From Parietaria judaica (lineage: Eukaryota > Streptophyta > Magnoliopsida > Rosales > Urticaceae): a stretch of 64,000 nucleotides of DNA. This document shows, in pieces, positions 40,761 to 58,497 of the stretch. The translations under genes were made by a program, and so were the position numbers. The notes under the pieces are model-generated. The model was not told the origin of the DNA. It was given only the letters and a program-made list of their open reading frames with translations, and searched no databases. Position 1 is the stretch's first letter; every line of letters begins with the position of its first letter. The stretch spans positions 124,001 through 188,000 of the forward strand of contig OX940871.1 of the NCBI GenBank assembly GCA_954871525.1, given 5' to 3'.

Positions 40761-41486
40761 CCGATCCATGTTACTCTGGAGTTGCCCTATGTCACTCTTA
40801 ATTGTAATTTGCATCTTCTCCAGGTTGGTCTGCATGTTGATCTGCATCTTCTCCATTTCACCTCGCAGTTTCTCAATCTCAAGTTGCAATAACGAGAAAT
40901 GTTGATCCTGCAACATTTTTTAATGAATAATAACTCCAAAAGCATAGCTAGAAAGGAAATTGAGATCAAGACATATGTGAAACCAGAAATAAACGTTTAC
41001 ATGTTGATAACCACTTTAAAGAAAAAAACTAAAAATAAATACCTGTTTGTTCTGAACTTCTGATTTGAATATGGACAAACTAGCTTCTTGCATCATTTCA
41101 CTCTACAAAATGAAATAGAAACCCGGTCAGCTAAATATTAATAGAAAAACAAGCATAATAATACAACTCCGTCGCTTACCTTCTGCATATCCGACTTCGA
41201 AACTAACGAGCGCGAAACCTCGATTATTACACTAGTAATCGCCTCTGCCTGTTTCAATGTCACGCCTTCATTCTCTAGTTTCTTTACCTATATCAATACA
41301 AAAATCAAAAAAAAAATTTGATACACGAAATTTGTTGAAGCTAAACTTTCTCGCGAATGGCGATCAATTAAATTTCAAAGACATTACCAGCGCTAATGTA
41401 TCGAAGAGATGCATCGGATTTTCGCTCGGTTTCGCCAGCTGAGACATAGACCGAGAACCCAATTTCCTGAAAGCCGAAGCGGCCAT
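40761..41486 (-). CDS. DUF1640 / MCUR1-CCDC90-like mitochondrial protein, 3'-truncated
   Basis: Four exons join in frame: 41388-41486, 41180-41287, 41043-41102, 40761-40907 (138 residues). The start MAASAFRKLGSRSMSQ is basic and acid-free, like a mitochondrial presequence. Then comes LFDTLALVKKLENEGVTLKQ, the start of the DUF1640 domain, and a strong coiled coil (EKLRGEMEKMQINMQTNLEKMQ). The family ends with more coiled coil and one transmembrane helix anchoring it in the inner mitochondrial membrane. Those exons are missing beyond a normal donor at 40760. An acceptor near 41501 suggests a 5'-UTR intron that would contain the minisatellite at 41671-42298. Confidence 0.82.
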
Positions 41487-41670
41487 TGTCCCGAGAATCT
41501 CTACAAAACAACAACAGAGAATCAATCTAATGCATTCATTGAACAACATATCAGCATCTGAAAACAAAGAAAAAATAATATACAATATGCAATAGCATGA
41601 ATTTCAAAGAGCTGAATATACAAATGAAAAAAGCCTATTAATTAACCAAAAAAGCCCATAAACTAATTAA

Positions 41671-42298
41671 GTAATCAACCAAGAAAAAATCAACCAATCT
41701 GATAATCAAGTAATCAACCCTAAATCTGATAATCAAGTAATCAAAACTGAAAACGAAAAACGTAAACCCTAAATCTGATAATCAAGTAATCAACCGATAA
41801 ACATCTGAGAATCAATCAGAGAATCAACCAATCTGATAATCAACCCTAAATCTGATAATCAAGTAATCAAAACTGAAAACGAAAAACGTAAACCCTAAAT
41901 CTGATAATCAAGTAATCAACCGATAAACAACTGAGAATCAATTCAGAGAATCAACCAATGTGATAATCAACCCTAAATCTGATAATCAAGAATCAAAACT
42001 GAAAACGAAAAACGTAAACCCTAAATATCAACCGATAAACAACTGAGAATCAATCAGAGAATCAACCAATCTGACAATCAACCCTAAATCTGATAATCAA
42101 GAATCAAAACTGAAAACGAAAAACGTAAACCCTAAATCTGATAATCAACCGATAAACAACTGAGAATCAACCGATAAATCAACCAAGAATCAATCAGAGA
42201 ATCAACCGATAGAATCAGTCAGAGAATCAACCGATAAACAACTGAGAATCAATCAGAGAATCGACCAAGAATCAACCGATAAACAACTGAGAATCAGA
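41671..42298. repeat. Minisatellite with telobox-like motifs, second copy
   Basis: Same array as 1-605. Here its left border is visible: unique sequence to about 41670, then the repeat words begin. The AAACCCTAAA motif recurs in each unit. It lies between the candidate 5'-UTR exon at 42312 and the first coding exon at 41486 of the DUF1640-like gene. Confidence 0.92.
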
Positions 42299-42311
42299 AG
42301 AAAACCCTAAC

Positions 42312-42473
42312 CTTAAGTCGCCGAGGGAAGCTGGCTGCGAAGGCGAACGGCGAGCTGCGAACGGCGAGAACGGTTCGAGAGAGAGAGGAGGCTGTGCGAG
42401 AGGAGAGAGAGATACGGCCCTTTAAGAGAGGAGGCTGTGCGAGAGGAAAGAGAGATACGACCCTTTAACTAGT
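42312..42473 (-). other. Possible 5'-UTR exon of the DUF1640-like gene
   Basis: Counterpart of 619-770. The minus strand ends TTAAG|GTTAGGG at 42312/42311. Joining to the acceptor near 41501 would give an intron of about 810 bases holding the minisatellite. Unproven without transcripts. Confidence 0.35.
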
Positions 42474-42541
42474 AAACGACCCTTTAAAAAACGACCCTTT
42501 AACTAGTAAACGACCCTTTAAAAAACGACCCTTTAACTAGT
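42474..42541. repeat. Two 34-base units (one in the first copy)
   Basis: A unit beginning AAACGACCCTTTAAAAAACG is present twice in tandem here and once at 781-814. It is one of the few length differences between the two large copies that is not a dinucleotide tract. Confidence 0.93.
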
Positions 42542-42707
42542 AACCATAAACCTTACACTTTTCTTCTTCTTCTTCCAGGTTTGATATCTAAAGCTGACAA
42601 GTATCTTTGGTAAGTTCTATTGGTTAATTCACTCTCTTTTGGGAATTTTTCTTTGTAGTTCCCTTTAACTAGTAAACGACCCTTTAGCTAGTAAACGACC
42701 CTTTTCG

Positions 42708-43502
42708 CACAAAGATAATCATTAAATAGCAAATAAAATACAACAATCGATGAATATCTCTGTTTTATTATGTTTTCCGAAATGAGCTCGGTTTTCTTCC
42801 GTTGAATAGCTGGACAGATGAAGGATCATGAGCCAGATGTTTTTCTCTATTTTCCTTAACCTTCCCCTTATAGGGTCTCTCTCTCTTTTTCGGGACTTTT
42901 TCCTCTGTTTTTCCGAACCCTTACAAAATGAGGCTTATCTTGCCTTTTATAGAGTTTACAATGCCTTCCCCTCGCATCTTTCCCGCCTTTTTTCTCTTTA
43001 ATCATTCACTCTCTGACGTGATTTGAGGGCAGCAGGGTTAATCCTTGCTTTATGTCACTTCCGAGCAGGCTGCCGTTATGGGTATGTGTGCCTCATTAAA
43101 TGCGCGTCCCGTCCGCCATCATTCGGCTCTGCAAGCCTCGTCGCTGGTGCTCTCGTCGAGTGAGTAGGTCGGCTTCATTAAATGCACGTCTCGTCAAGGG
43201 TCATTCGGCTCTGTATAATCATCATGACGAAATTCCTCGTCGAGTGTGATGGGACGCTTCATCGCAACTTGCTTTTGTGTGGTTGTGCTTCCTCGCGATC
43301 GAACCTCCTCGGGGATAATCCCCCTCGCGGTTGAACTTCCTCGGGGATAATCCCCCTCGCGGTGATGAAGTTCCTCGGGGATAATCCTCGTCGGGGATAA
43401 TCCCCCTCGGGTGATGAAGTTCCTCGCCTCCTTTCGTGTCGTTTGTGGGCAAAACGACACGAGTTATGTTGAGGATGGATTTGACCAAATCCGACCTTAA
43501 CA
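42708..43502. repeat. Dispersed repeat, member 1, second copy
   Basis: Counterpart of 981-1775 with the same CTCGGGGATAATCC tandem run. Confidence 0.75.
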
Positions 43503-43831
43503 TTAGCCGCCAAAAATAAACATTGGGTACATAATCCGCAGAAGATAAAACATTGGGTACATTAGCCGCAGTTTATCCTAATGTATAATAAAAGAATCTT
43601 TATATTAAGAGATGAATACTAACATAGAGATCATAAATATTAAAAGAAAAATGAAGTTGATGGGAATTGAACATTGGTCTTCTAGGAGAGAGAGTTAAAA
43701 CTATTCTTAAATAACCACTATACCAAAGTCTTACTTTGTTTAATTACGATACATTTAATATATATTGATATAAGTGTATATATTTATTCATTAAAAATAA
43801 CAGATTTGAATCAAGTTGGGGCGGCTGCACC

Positions 43832-45261
43832 CAGTGGCGAAGCTAGCTTTTTAAACCAAGAGGGGCACTAATTTTTTAATTTTTATAATTTTCTTGAAGG
43901 TATTAATGCAAAAATAAATGATAAAAAATATTAATTGCTGAAAATCTTAATACTCATTAAATAATCAAACTAAATAAATAAAAACATAATCTAAAAAAAA
44001 AAACTACTTATTGTAGAATTCCACATCGAAATTTAATATTTTGAATGTGTAGAACATTCTCATTGACGCCACGCGAATCAGAACGTGTGTGTAGAGAGGG
44101 TTTTTCACCACCTTTTTCCAGTCACAAAGACAATCATCAAATAACAAATAAATAACAACAAATGATGAATATCCCTGTTTTATTATAATTTCCGAAATGA
44201 GCTCGGTTTTCTTCCGTTGAATAGCTGGACAGATGAAGGATCATGAGCCTCAGATTTCTCTCTTTCCTTGGCCTTTTTCTATTACAAGATTCGTTGCTCT
44301 CTTTTTTGGGTCTCTTTTCTCTATCTTTTTTCCGAACCCCTTACAAATGAGGCTTATCTTGCCTTTTATAGAGTTTACAATTTACATTATGCCCCCTAGA
44401 ATTTTCCCGCCTTTTCCCTTTTTAATCATTCGCTTCCCAGAGTGATTCGATGGAAGGCATGGTGGATTTCTGCTTTACGTCGCTTCCGAGCAGACTGTCA
44501 TTTTGGGTAGGTGAGCTTCATTAAATGCACGTCCCTTCAGCCGTCATCGGGCCTTGCAAGCCCCGGCGCTGACGCCTTTTATCGAGTGAGTAGGTGAGCT
44601 TCATTAAATGCACGTCCCTTCAGCCGTCATCGGCTCTGCATAATCATCATGACGAAATCCCTCGTCGAGTGTGATGGGACACTTCTTCGCAACTTGCTTT
44701 TGCGTGGCTGTACTTCCTCGTGATCAAACCTCATCGGGGATGATCCTCCTCGGGAATAATCCCACTCGCGGTAGGGCTTCCTCGGAGATCATCCTCGTCG
44801 GAGATAATCCCCCTCGGGCTGAACTTCCTCGGGGATCATCCTCGTCGGGGATAATCCCCCTCGGGCTGAACTTCCTCGGAGATTATCCTCGTCAGGGATA
44901 ATCGCCCTCGGGGTTGAACTTCCTCGCCCCCTTTCATGTCGTTTGTGGGCAAAACGACGCGAGTTGTGTTGAGGATGGATTTGACCAAATCCGACCTTAA
45001 CAATGTGTTTCTATAAATTGGGAGAGAAAAGTAATAAGAGGAAATTATAGGGATTTAATCTAGATGTAATTGATATTTAATTTTAAAATATTTATTGATA
45101 TAGGGGGAGAAAAAACAGCGTTACGTTACACTATGGTTAGATAATATAGGGATTTAACCTTTTTATATTATATTTTTATTAAAAATTAATAATAAAAATT
45201 GAAGACAACAAATAGAGGAGGGGCACGTGTCCACCCTCTACCCTTAATGCCTTCGCCTTTG
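43832..45261. mobile_element. Non-autonomous hAT element, second copy
   Basis: Same termini as at 2105-3534. The duplications GCTGCACC lie at 43824-43831 and 45262-45269. It therefore came in before the large duplication. The inner dispersed repeat lies at about 44121-45001. Confidence 0.85.
44121..45001. repeat. Dispersed repeat, member 2, second copy
   Basis: Counterpart of 2394-3274, with one base changed at 44904. Confidence 0.75.
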
Positions 45262-45807
45262 GCTGCACCCGCTCGGCCCTTACTAAATCCGCTCATGTGT
45301 AATACATGCATGGATATTATTTGGTTTTAATAGCTTCACAAGCTCATTGCTTTAGTCTTAAAGGTAATATTGTAAATACAGATATTCGGAAATTCCGATT
45401 TTAATATTAAAAACTAAATTGAAATAAAAAAATACTAACTTAGGAAGGGCAGATCGAGATCGGACGGTCTAAATTAACTAACTTTTATTTAAAAATAAAA
45501 AATTAAACATTTCTGTATTGAAAAGAAAATCGGAACCGAAAATGTCCAGTTCTGATAAAAAGAAAGAAAAAAGGCGGTATTTTTCGATAGTGATCCAAAA
45601 ATTATTTCGAGAACGAACCAAAGAATCATATCCATTTCTTAAATTTCTAACAAATAATTCGAAACCGCTGAGCGTTTTTTCAGTTTTTTGTATGTCACGG
45701 GGCTTGAACCCTGCACCGCGTTCTTTTCATGACGTAGGAATTTAAAAAGAAAAAGAGTTAGCTTTACAAGTAATGATTTAACAGCTCCTAAGCTACCTTT
45801 TCAAACC

Positions 45808-49749
<3,942 letters not shown>

Positions 49750-49925
49750 GGAAGCGACACTACTGCTTCTGCTTCTTCTTCTTGCAATGAGAGAGAGAGG
49801 AGTGTATCTATATGTGTAAGTATATGTAATGGCGTTTTCACAGAATACAATGCGAGAGAGAGAGAAGGTAACTGTCTCTATGGGTGTCCTGTGCTGTGAG
49901 ATGATAAAGTGATATTGGATTTTCA

Positions 49926-49933
49926 TATTTATA
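49926..49933 (-). promoter_or_regulatory. Candidate TATA box, second subtilase copy
   Basis: TATAAATA on the minus strand, same place relative to the ATG at 49749 as in the first copy. Confidence 0.45.
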
Positions 49934-50494
49934 AATGCTTTGTATTTTGGTCGTACGTAAATACCTCAAAGATTATTGAAATATATATAGGTATATATTA
50001 TATAATACTGAAAATAAAGGACTCGGGAAATCCGGAATATTTTTGAAAATCAGGAATCGGAATTTTTGTTCTGGGAAAGAAACGTACCGAAACTTTCTGG
50101 TTCTGAATTTAAAATATACATAATATGTGTCTTTTTTTACTTAATGTTTAATTAGTTTGGGCCGTCGTCAAATTAATTAGTAAAATGCATACCGGGAATT
50201 ATGAGTTGTCTTTTCTAGAATTTAGATTTTTGGTTCTGATTTCAAAATATATATATATATATATATAACATTTTTTTTCATCTTGAGAGTCTTCTTAAAA
50301 ATAGTTAATTAATCTTGGCCGACGAAAATAGATTAAAAAAATTTAGAAATTTTGTTTCCTTTTTATCTGAGATCCAAATTTCTAGTTCAAATTCCTTAAA
50401 AAGGGAATTTTCAAACCTAGATATTTACCTGATTAAATACTATAAGTATAAGGTGTGTGTGTGTGTATATATATATATATTATATGAATAAGAG

Positions 50495-51515
50495 CAAGGT
50501 TTCAAATTTCGCGAAATTCGAACGACATTCCGACCGATTTTCGTTTTTCGCAGATATGGGCACGTGGGTGGAATATCGTTTGTCGTTTTTAAGAGAAAAA
50601 ATCGCGAAAAATGGTTGGAATTTCGCAAAAAATCATAGTTTTGGTTAGATTTTGGCAAAAATACCAATTAAACTTTCGGCAAAAATAATTATACTCACAC
50701 AAGAGCACCCCATCCCACCCCACCCCACCCCACCACGTCACGTCCGGCTGGACGGCGGCGGCGCGCGCGTGTGGTGGTGTAACATTTGTGTGAGTCCTCC
50801 CCCGTCCACAAAATCCTATGACCCAAAGGGCCCAAGCCCTTGTCCCTAATATTTGGTATATAAACATCACCAAACTCTTGTCATCTATCAATGTGAGACT
50901 TTTTGTTATTCAACTAATATCACACATTCACACTTAACATACACATGAACTTCACCTAATAATTTAACTTAATATTATACACTTCAAATAATATTATACA
51001 CTTAACATACATATTAACTTCACCTAACATACATATACACTTACTATACATATTCATTTAATAGTATACACTTCAACTAATATTAAATTTGTTACATACA
51101 TATACAATTAACATGCATATTCACTTAATATTACACACTTAATAAACATACATATTCACTTCACATAATAATTTGACTTAATATTATACACTTAAACTAA
51201 TAAAGTGACTTAATATTATACATTTCACCTACATATTTAAGTTACAAATGGGTTTGTATACAATTATGTCTTGTATTTATTAAATATGTAGTTTTTAACC
51301 TATATAAATATCTTGCTTAAATACTCAAATATTTTTTACAAAATATCCATGCGAAAAGTGCGGTAAATGCGGTATGTCCATGCGAAAAGTGCGGTAAATG
51401 CGGTATGCGGCATGCCTTTTTTTTCGATTTGCCCATCGACATACCCATCGGCAAGCGATATATCCGTAAAACGGAAAATGCGAAACGAAAACGGCAAGCG
51501 GTATTTTAAACCTTG
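50495..51515. mobile_element. Second hAT-type element, second copy
   Basis: CAAGGTTTCAAAT to ATTTTAAACCTTG with AATAAGAG duplications on both sides (50487-50494 and 51516-51523). Same interior as 8762-9782. Confidence 0.88.
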
Positions 51516-51523
51516 AATAAGAG

Positions 51524-54500
51524 GATGTGGTGTTTTGGCTTATCTTTAGTCATGTGATGAGGAACCCGTGAGTTGTGGTTTGTGGAGTGAATTGCAAGTT
51601 TGTAGCTGGATTTGAATGTCAAATTTACAAGCTTAGTCTAACTTTAATTATTATCACTAAACTAATCATTTGTTTAATTCACAATAATATTGTATAAGAA
51701 TAAAAAGTGGATTTTATATTGCATGTATATTATGAAAATGAAGTCAATTAATGGACGTTTTTGTAAGCAAGTGAATGGATATTTGTTGTTTCTTAGACGT
51801 AATAAATCCATGATTATTCAATTAATTTAGTGATTATAGTACAATGAATCATTTTAATTAACTCAATAACAAGCAACATTTTGTTGTTATTATTATATAT
51901 AAAATCAATTCAATTCTATCTAGAACTAAATTAATGTTTCAAAGAAAAAACAATTTTGAAACTCTCGAAGATGATGGTATTATAAGTGTAAAATACGCAT
52001 CCAACAATAAAATTATTTGTTATTCCTTGAATAATATAAAGAACATTGATTATTAACATCACTGTGGCAAACTATTGTGATATTTCGTACGGATTATATC
52101 ATTAAAACGTGATTATGAACCATTCAAAACAAGAAAGGTCTAAAACGACGTGTTAATTACTCGAAACTTGGTCGTTGTTTCTTAAGTAGCTCGTAGTTTA
52201 GGCTTATCGGAATTCCTCAATGAACTTCATATTTCAACTAGAAATTACACCAATTAATCTTAAAGAAAAGCTAAGTGCATCTGATAAATGTGTGGTGATT
52301 CATATTATAACGAAAAATTCACGAGAAAAGGCGAAAAAAAATATACTGTAACAGTCAAATAAATTTTAACGAAATGCGTATTTCTCAATGTACGTAGATA
52401 AAATATTAATTAATCATTCATCTCTCATTCTATTGCGTAAGTTATTCTTCACAAAATCATTCCTTACGACTAAAGTTGTAACATTAAGTAAAAAAATGAA
52501 AAAGGAAAAAAGCTTATGTAAAAGTTAATCTTGTAAATTATGATCAAACTGTGAATTCCGGCAAAATATATATATATATATATATTAAACAGTAGAAACT
52601 ATAAGAGAAAACTACCATCTCAAAAAAGATTGTATATGTGATACATTTAAAGACCGTTACAAGTGAATACTTTTTGTAAACAATTAAGTACCCTTTACAA
52701 GGACCCTAAAAAGATGAGAAATAAGCATAGAAAAATGGAAAAAAGAGAAAATAAACAGTAAAAATAGGATTAGTGGAAGACAATGAGTCGACATGAAGAA
52801 CACAATCATCAGCTTTTTGAGCAAAAATACTAACTTTATAAACCGTTATTTATTTATTTATCAAAATCACTGTTTATTGCACGCCGAGTATATTATATAA
52901 ATTAATTTATGGGTTTAACATTTAATTAGTACTTAATTATTCATCATATATATTTGGTTTCTAATTTGTTTAATTACTATTCTTTTTAACTGAGATTTCA
53001 TTCAAAAAGGAGAAGAAACATAACCAGCAAGTGAGAACGTCTCGGAACGATCTAATGTTAGACTGTTACGAACTCAATTAACACGTTTAAGTATAGATAT
53101 ACGAAAGCGACATACATCATTAAGCTTTTAGATTGTTTTTTTAAGTCTTATGATGTTTTTTTTAAGTCTTATGATCTATAATGCAGTTTAATTAGAATAA
53201 GACTTTTATCGAGAATCATTATGCGCGGTATTTAACAACTAGATGTCTAATGTCACTCAAACCGGGACCGTGGGCATGGAGGTTCTAGACGCTTGTGATT
53301 TTATGTAAGCGCATTTGAAGCACGTCTGAACACAAAAGCTTATCTTATCTTAGGTTTATTTCTTCCGTCCAGATTGGAAAAAAAAAAATTAAGCGCTCGA
53401 AATACTATTAAAAAAATTTCTCTCAAAAGTAGTGATTATCAAGTGCTCGTGAGTTGCCACGAGCTACAATTATCACTTGGCATCCTGTGTAAATTCACAA
53501 ACTTTACCACATATTATTATATAATAGATTTATAAAATGTGATAGTTAATTATGGAAATCTGAATAATTAAGGGAACATCATGATTAGAAGAGTTGGATA
53601 ATGCAATTTTCAAATGTTTTACCAAATAATATATGTATATATATAATTATTTACATATCACTGATACATAGATACAGTATTATATAATGGGATAATATAG
53701 GCTAGAGATGATTAGAATAAAAGATGTGAATATTGATCAAATTGTAACATAATTTTGAAGTCTAAAAATAATTTGTTCTCTTAATGTTGGGACTTGTCAT
53801 TGTTTTATTTCAATATATTAAATGTAGTTAAATGAAAGTCCAAATTTTAATCTTAAGTAAGAAAAATTAATTATGTGTTGCTCTATGAATATATATATAT
53901 ATATATATATAATTATATAAGTAATGAAAAACATGTAAAGGGAAGTTAGTTAATGAACAACTCAATCTTGTCAAGGATAATTAACGACCCACTAAATAAT
54001 AATGACGCAATTTGACTAGCAAAGCAAGAAATCATTAGCATAATTAATATAAAAAAATACAATTAAAAAAAGCAATCAAGTTAGCTAATACTTTTTATTT
54101 TTGATGTATGAAAACTATCATAATCATAATCATAATATAATAAAAGTACAAAGTATAGTGCCGTTGGGTTTGGGTTGATGATAGTTATCCAAATTTGTGC
54201 TCAACATGATCGACCACAATCATTATAATATAACAATAATGAGACTTTAACGAATAAAGAATATTAATAATAAATTAATCATTTTTTAACTTAAATTAAA
54301 TTACTTTATAGACATTTTTTAATGATTTTTTGGATTCTTATGGTTATAGAATTTGGTTTTCACATGTTTATTTGCATTCAACATTATCAATAATAGACAC
54401 GCAATGATTAAAAAATATTGTTTTCTCTTTTTAATTATAAATGTCTTTTGTGCATTACTTTGGTTTAAAAATATATATATATATATTGACGAAGATAAAA

Positions 54501-54629
54501 GTTTTATAAAATATTTTACTATAAATATAATCTAACTGGATTCATAAGCCGAATCTACTAATGAATTCAGTCCTGAACAAAGTCTTCGGTATAACCGATT
54601 TTGTGTCCAAAAGAGAAGATCTTTGATTT

Positions 54630-54671
<42 letters not shown>

Positions 54672-54759
54672 AACAAATAATAAAGTTTAGATCTTTTTTA
54701 GCACAAAATCTTAGTAGTTGAAATTAGAAGTTAGAGACATGTCCAGAGAGTTAATTTAC
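51524..54759. other. Gene-poor AT-rich DNA, second copy
   Basis: Counterpart of 9791-13023, again without the missing GlnRS exons. The 60-codon plus frame at 54353-54535 is open here only because of the longer (AT) tract. It is not a gene. Confidence 0.7.
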
Positions 54760-57700
54760 CTTGCGCTTTGACATCACAGTGTTACTGATATTCAACCGTG
54801 AATATTCCCACACGTGCGGTTGGTAAAGGCCCAATGAGTGTAACAACCAATAGTATGAAGCTCGGCGAGTCTCAAACTCAAGCGTACAAAGCTGTTCGAA
54901 ACAGCAATCAATGGGATTAGGATCAACCGCACATATGTAGCATCTTTCCCGTTTACTATTTAGTGGTATAAAATTGACAAAACATTTCATAAAGATAAAA
55001 ACAAAATCATGATCTCAGAGATATTAGGCCACTATTTAAGCATACCGAATGCGTAATATTCTCCAGTGAATCAACAATGCAGTGAGCATAGTCATAACTT
55101 GGATAGATACACCACTTATCTCCAGCGTGCGGATGAGGAGTGAACTGTAGCAATAAAACTGTCATCATAACCATTGTCGGGTTTTTCTCGTGAAAATAAA
55201 ACATGTGATGATGGGTTTCCACGCACCTTGATACGATAAGCTATAAGGTCATACATGTTAAAGTTATCGCTCTGCATATCTTGCTTCATTCGAAGCGTGG
55301 CTTTTCCCTCTTCAATCAGACCGCGTCTCATATCCTCAAAGAGTCGGAGTGACTCGTCGATGGGCCTATCTCTCCATGGACTGTTCATCTTTTTTTCTCT
55401 GTATTCCTTTATTTCGTCTGCCGTCTGCAACCAAAATTTTGTACACTCTAATCACGAATAAAAACCAGAAGAGATTGGTAAAAATGATACCCACATACAC
55501 TCGTAAATGCACGAAGGGCCCGAGGATGCCCTATTTTTATTTCCATCATCACATAAAACCCTACAACTTAGATGAATTTTTGGATTTTAAGACTTGTACT
55601 TCGTAAATTGATGAATTTTATGTAGAATGATGTGTTGTTTGTTATGAATTGTATAAGCTTATGAATTTATATTATTATTGAGACTTACGCCTCAGTTCTC
55701 GATGTACAGAATAAACAAAGACCGCAATCGGGTTGAGGCAATAAAAACATTGAACAAAACCTGATGATCAACATATGCATGTCCTCTTCGTATGAGTTCT
55801 ACAGCCAAATCAAACAGCTCTTGGAAGTAATCACTGGTATAAGTGACCTGAAAAAAAAAAATGATAAATAAGATTATCGAAGAAAAAAAAGCATGGCGGA
55901 AAACCATCCTATTACTAAGACTGTGATACCTTAAACGGCTCCCATCCCATCCATTTGACAATCTCCTGAATATGATCAATATATTCTTTCTTTTCAGCAT
56001 CAGGATTTGTGTCATCAAACCTAAAACGAGACAACTGGGCAATCAGAACTTCAGAGAAATAGTAATTTAATAGGGACCTATAAGAAAAACCGAATTGAAC
56101 ACGGATTATTAAAGAAGAAAGAAAAAAGGCAATTATATAGCAAATGAAACAAACCTCAAATAGCAACTTCCACCTCGATCTTTTGCCAGTCCAAAATCAA
56201 CAAACATCGCCTATCAGTAAATACGGTTAATCGGTTATAGAAGTGAAACAGCAGTCAAAGCACTAGACTTTTAACACAAAACACCGGTCCTGGTCTGTAC
56301 ACACCTTGGCATGACCTATATGTAGATAGCCATTGGGTTCAGGAGGAAATCGAGTCCAAACTTTCCCTCCGGTTACTTTCAAGTGTTTCTCAAGCAAGTC
56401 CTTAGTATTGCAGCATCTTAAAACAGAACCGTTGCTGAAGAAAACTTCAGTGTGAACCTAGATTTCACCGATAAACAAGATCAGAGATGAATTGCATGCA
56501 TTCAACTAAGGCAAGGTAAGAGGATTATACCTTAAAGTTCTCCTCGGGCTGAGGGAATATCGAAAATGGATTGATATCCTCTTCAGGTTCGGGAGCAGAA
56601 ACAACATTTTTCTCGTCAACTTTTGCAGGCTTCTCCTTCTTCTTCTTTGCTACCTTTTCATTATCAGCTTCTGTTTTTTCCCCGAGTAATTCGTACATTT
56701 TTGCATCAATGAGTTCCTGAATCAAAAATATATGAGATGGTCCTAGAACACAATAATACTACAATTAAACAACAATTATGTTATACGCGTTCAAAAAAAG
56801 TACTAAATATCAACCTTGACAATCTTAGGGTCCGCCCACGGTTGTCTCTTCCGAAGATGCCCAAACAAATTTCCAACTATAGCCAGCATCAAAATGTGCA
56901 ATTTCAGTGGTTTTATAAATAAAATAAAATAAAATAAAAAAGTGACAAGTATTAAATGTATTTTCAGCAGGTATCCCGAGGTTCAGAAGTCAATTTCTTA
57001 TTACATACTGAAAATTCAAATCATAGACAGATAAGAGAGTTACCATTTGTTCGATACCGTTCCTTCAGAATTGTATCCTTATTCTCTTCAAATACATCAT
57101 TGACAGTTTTTCTAATTTCTTCCTCCGAAACCTCAACGCCTGCATGAAAACGCAACTGTGCAATTATTTCCGGCAAAAAGATTACACATATGGGATAAAG
57201 TTTCCTTCTCTAAAAACAGAGTTTAACGAAACTCAAGCTTGATTTGCATGCAAGTGAAACTATATTTAACCTTGTACTAGAGAAACGAGACTCGTGTAAT
57301 TAAATAGTTGCATGAATCGCTGAAGGGTATGAACTAGTACAAACATATAAAATTCAACCTAGTAAGTGACTGAATTTATCTTACCAACGCCACATGCATC
57401 TTCAAATTCATTTGTTTTGAGGTCATCGGAGCCCGTGACCGATAAAAACGCAAACGCGGCTTCCAACTGAGCCGGAGTCTTAATCTGCAAAAACAGAAAA
57501 CAAAATCTCAAACTCACCACTCCACTAAAACGACCCACGCAGACCATATCCAAGAAGTTTCTAGCCCGACCTTCGAAGAAACGACATATTTCGCCAAGGT
57601 CGGACGGTGCACAAGGGAGTTCATCGGGTACTTCGTGGCAACCTGTCAGCAAAACGGATCCGGTTCTTTACATACTGAACGAGAGATCTTATTCAACTAA

Positions 57701-58154
57701 CGCGCTTCGGTGTATAAAAAATGCTACCGTGTACAAGAGGTTTCCGACATTCTTACTACTCCTATATCCATCATCATCGGTCCCGGTCCCGGACAAGCCA
57801 GCCTGACAAAAACACGCCGCGAAAAGATAAGTAATCGAAGCAAGCAGTACAATCAATTCAAACGTCGAATTTCAGAAAAGAAAAGAAAAAGCTAAGCTCG
57901 AGTTCATCAATTCACAGCGATTTCTTCAATTCAAATTCGAATTTCTCCATTTCTCCACGTCGAATCGACCACATGCAATGCAAACACATGAAGCCGGAAA
58001 CTCCATTTCACGGAGAAGAGAAGTGAAGGTGTACCTCGGCGATGACGGCGGTGAGGTTGGCGGTGACCTTCTTGTTGGCGACGGTGTTGCGCGCGATGCT
58101 CTCGTCCAATCGGATGCTCAGGAAGAGCTTCATGCTCTCCTCCTTGTCGGCCAT
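54760..58154 (-). CDS. OVA9: Glutamine-tRNA ligase, 3'-truncated gene, second copy
   Basis: All fourteen exons sit at the first-copy coordinates plus 41736: first coding exon 58035-58154, HIGH exon 56305-56457, last recognisable exon 54760-54891. The 509-residue reading frame and the break after VMSKRK are the same. The truncation is thus older than the large duplication and not a local assembly accident in one copy. Confidence 0.9.
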
Positions 58155-58298
58155 GGCTTCCTTCGCCGGAATCAACGTCGACGGCGACTACGGCGACGGC
58201 GGCGGCGGAGAGAGAGAGAGAGAGATTTGGGGATTCTTGTAATGCTTTGTTGATTTAGTACTATATCACGAGTGAAAAACGACACTGTTTTTTTTAAC

Positions 58299-58312
58299 AA
58301 ACGACGTCGTTT
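58299..58312. promoter_or_regulatory. Palindrome AAACGACGTCGTTT, second copy
   Basis: Same palindrome and spacing to the GlnRS ATG as in the first copy. Confidence 0.4.
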
Positions 58313-58497
58313 TTTTCGCTGTGAATGACAGCGTTTTCATTACCAGCAGGCAGCAGCGACACCGTTTTTATTCTGAATGCAAACGACTACGTTTTAATTG
58401 CAATCTCACAGGTTCTTTTAGAGGTTTCATACCATTTTCTTCTGTTTTTTTTAATTATTTTTCAGGGCGAAAACTTGATTCAGCACTGGTATTTTGA

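Noticed and set aside
41671..42298. A true interstitial telomere
   Set aside because: AAACCCTAAA appears once per unit of over 100 bases, not as tandem CCCTAAA, so it is a minisatellite with telobox words.
54353..54535. 60-codon frame in the second copy only
   Set aside because: It is opened by a two-base change in an (AT) tract and lies in gene-poor AT-rich DNA.
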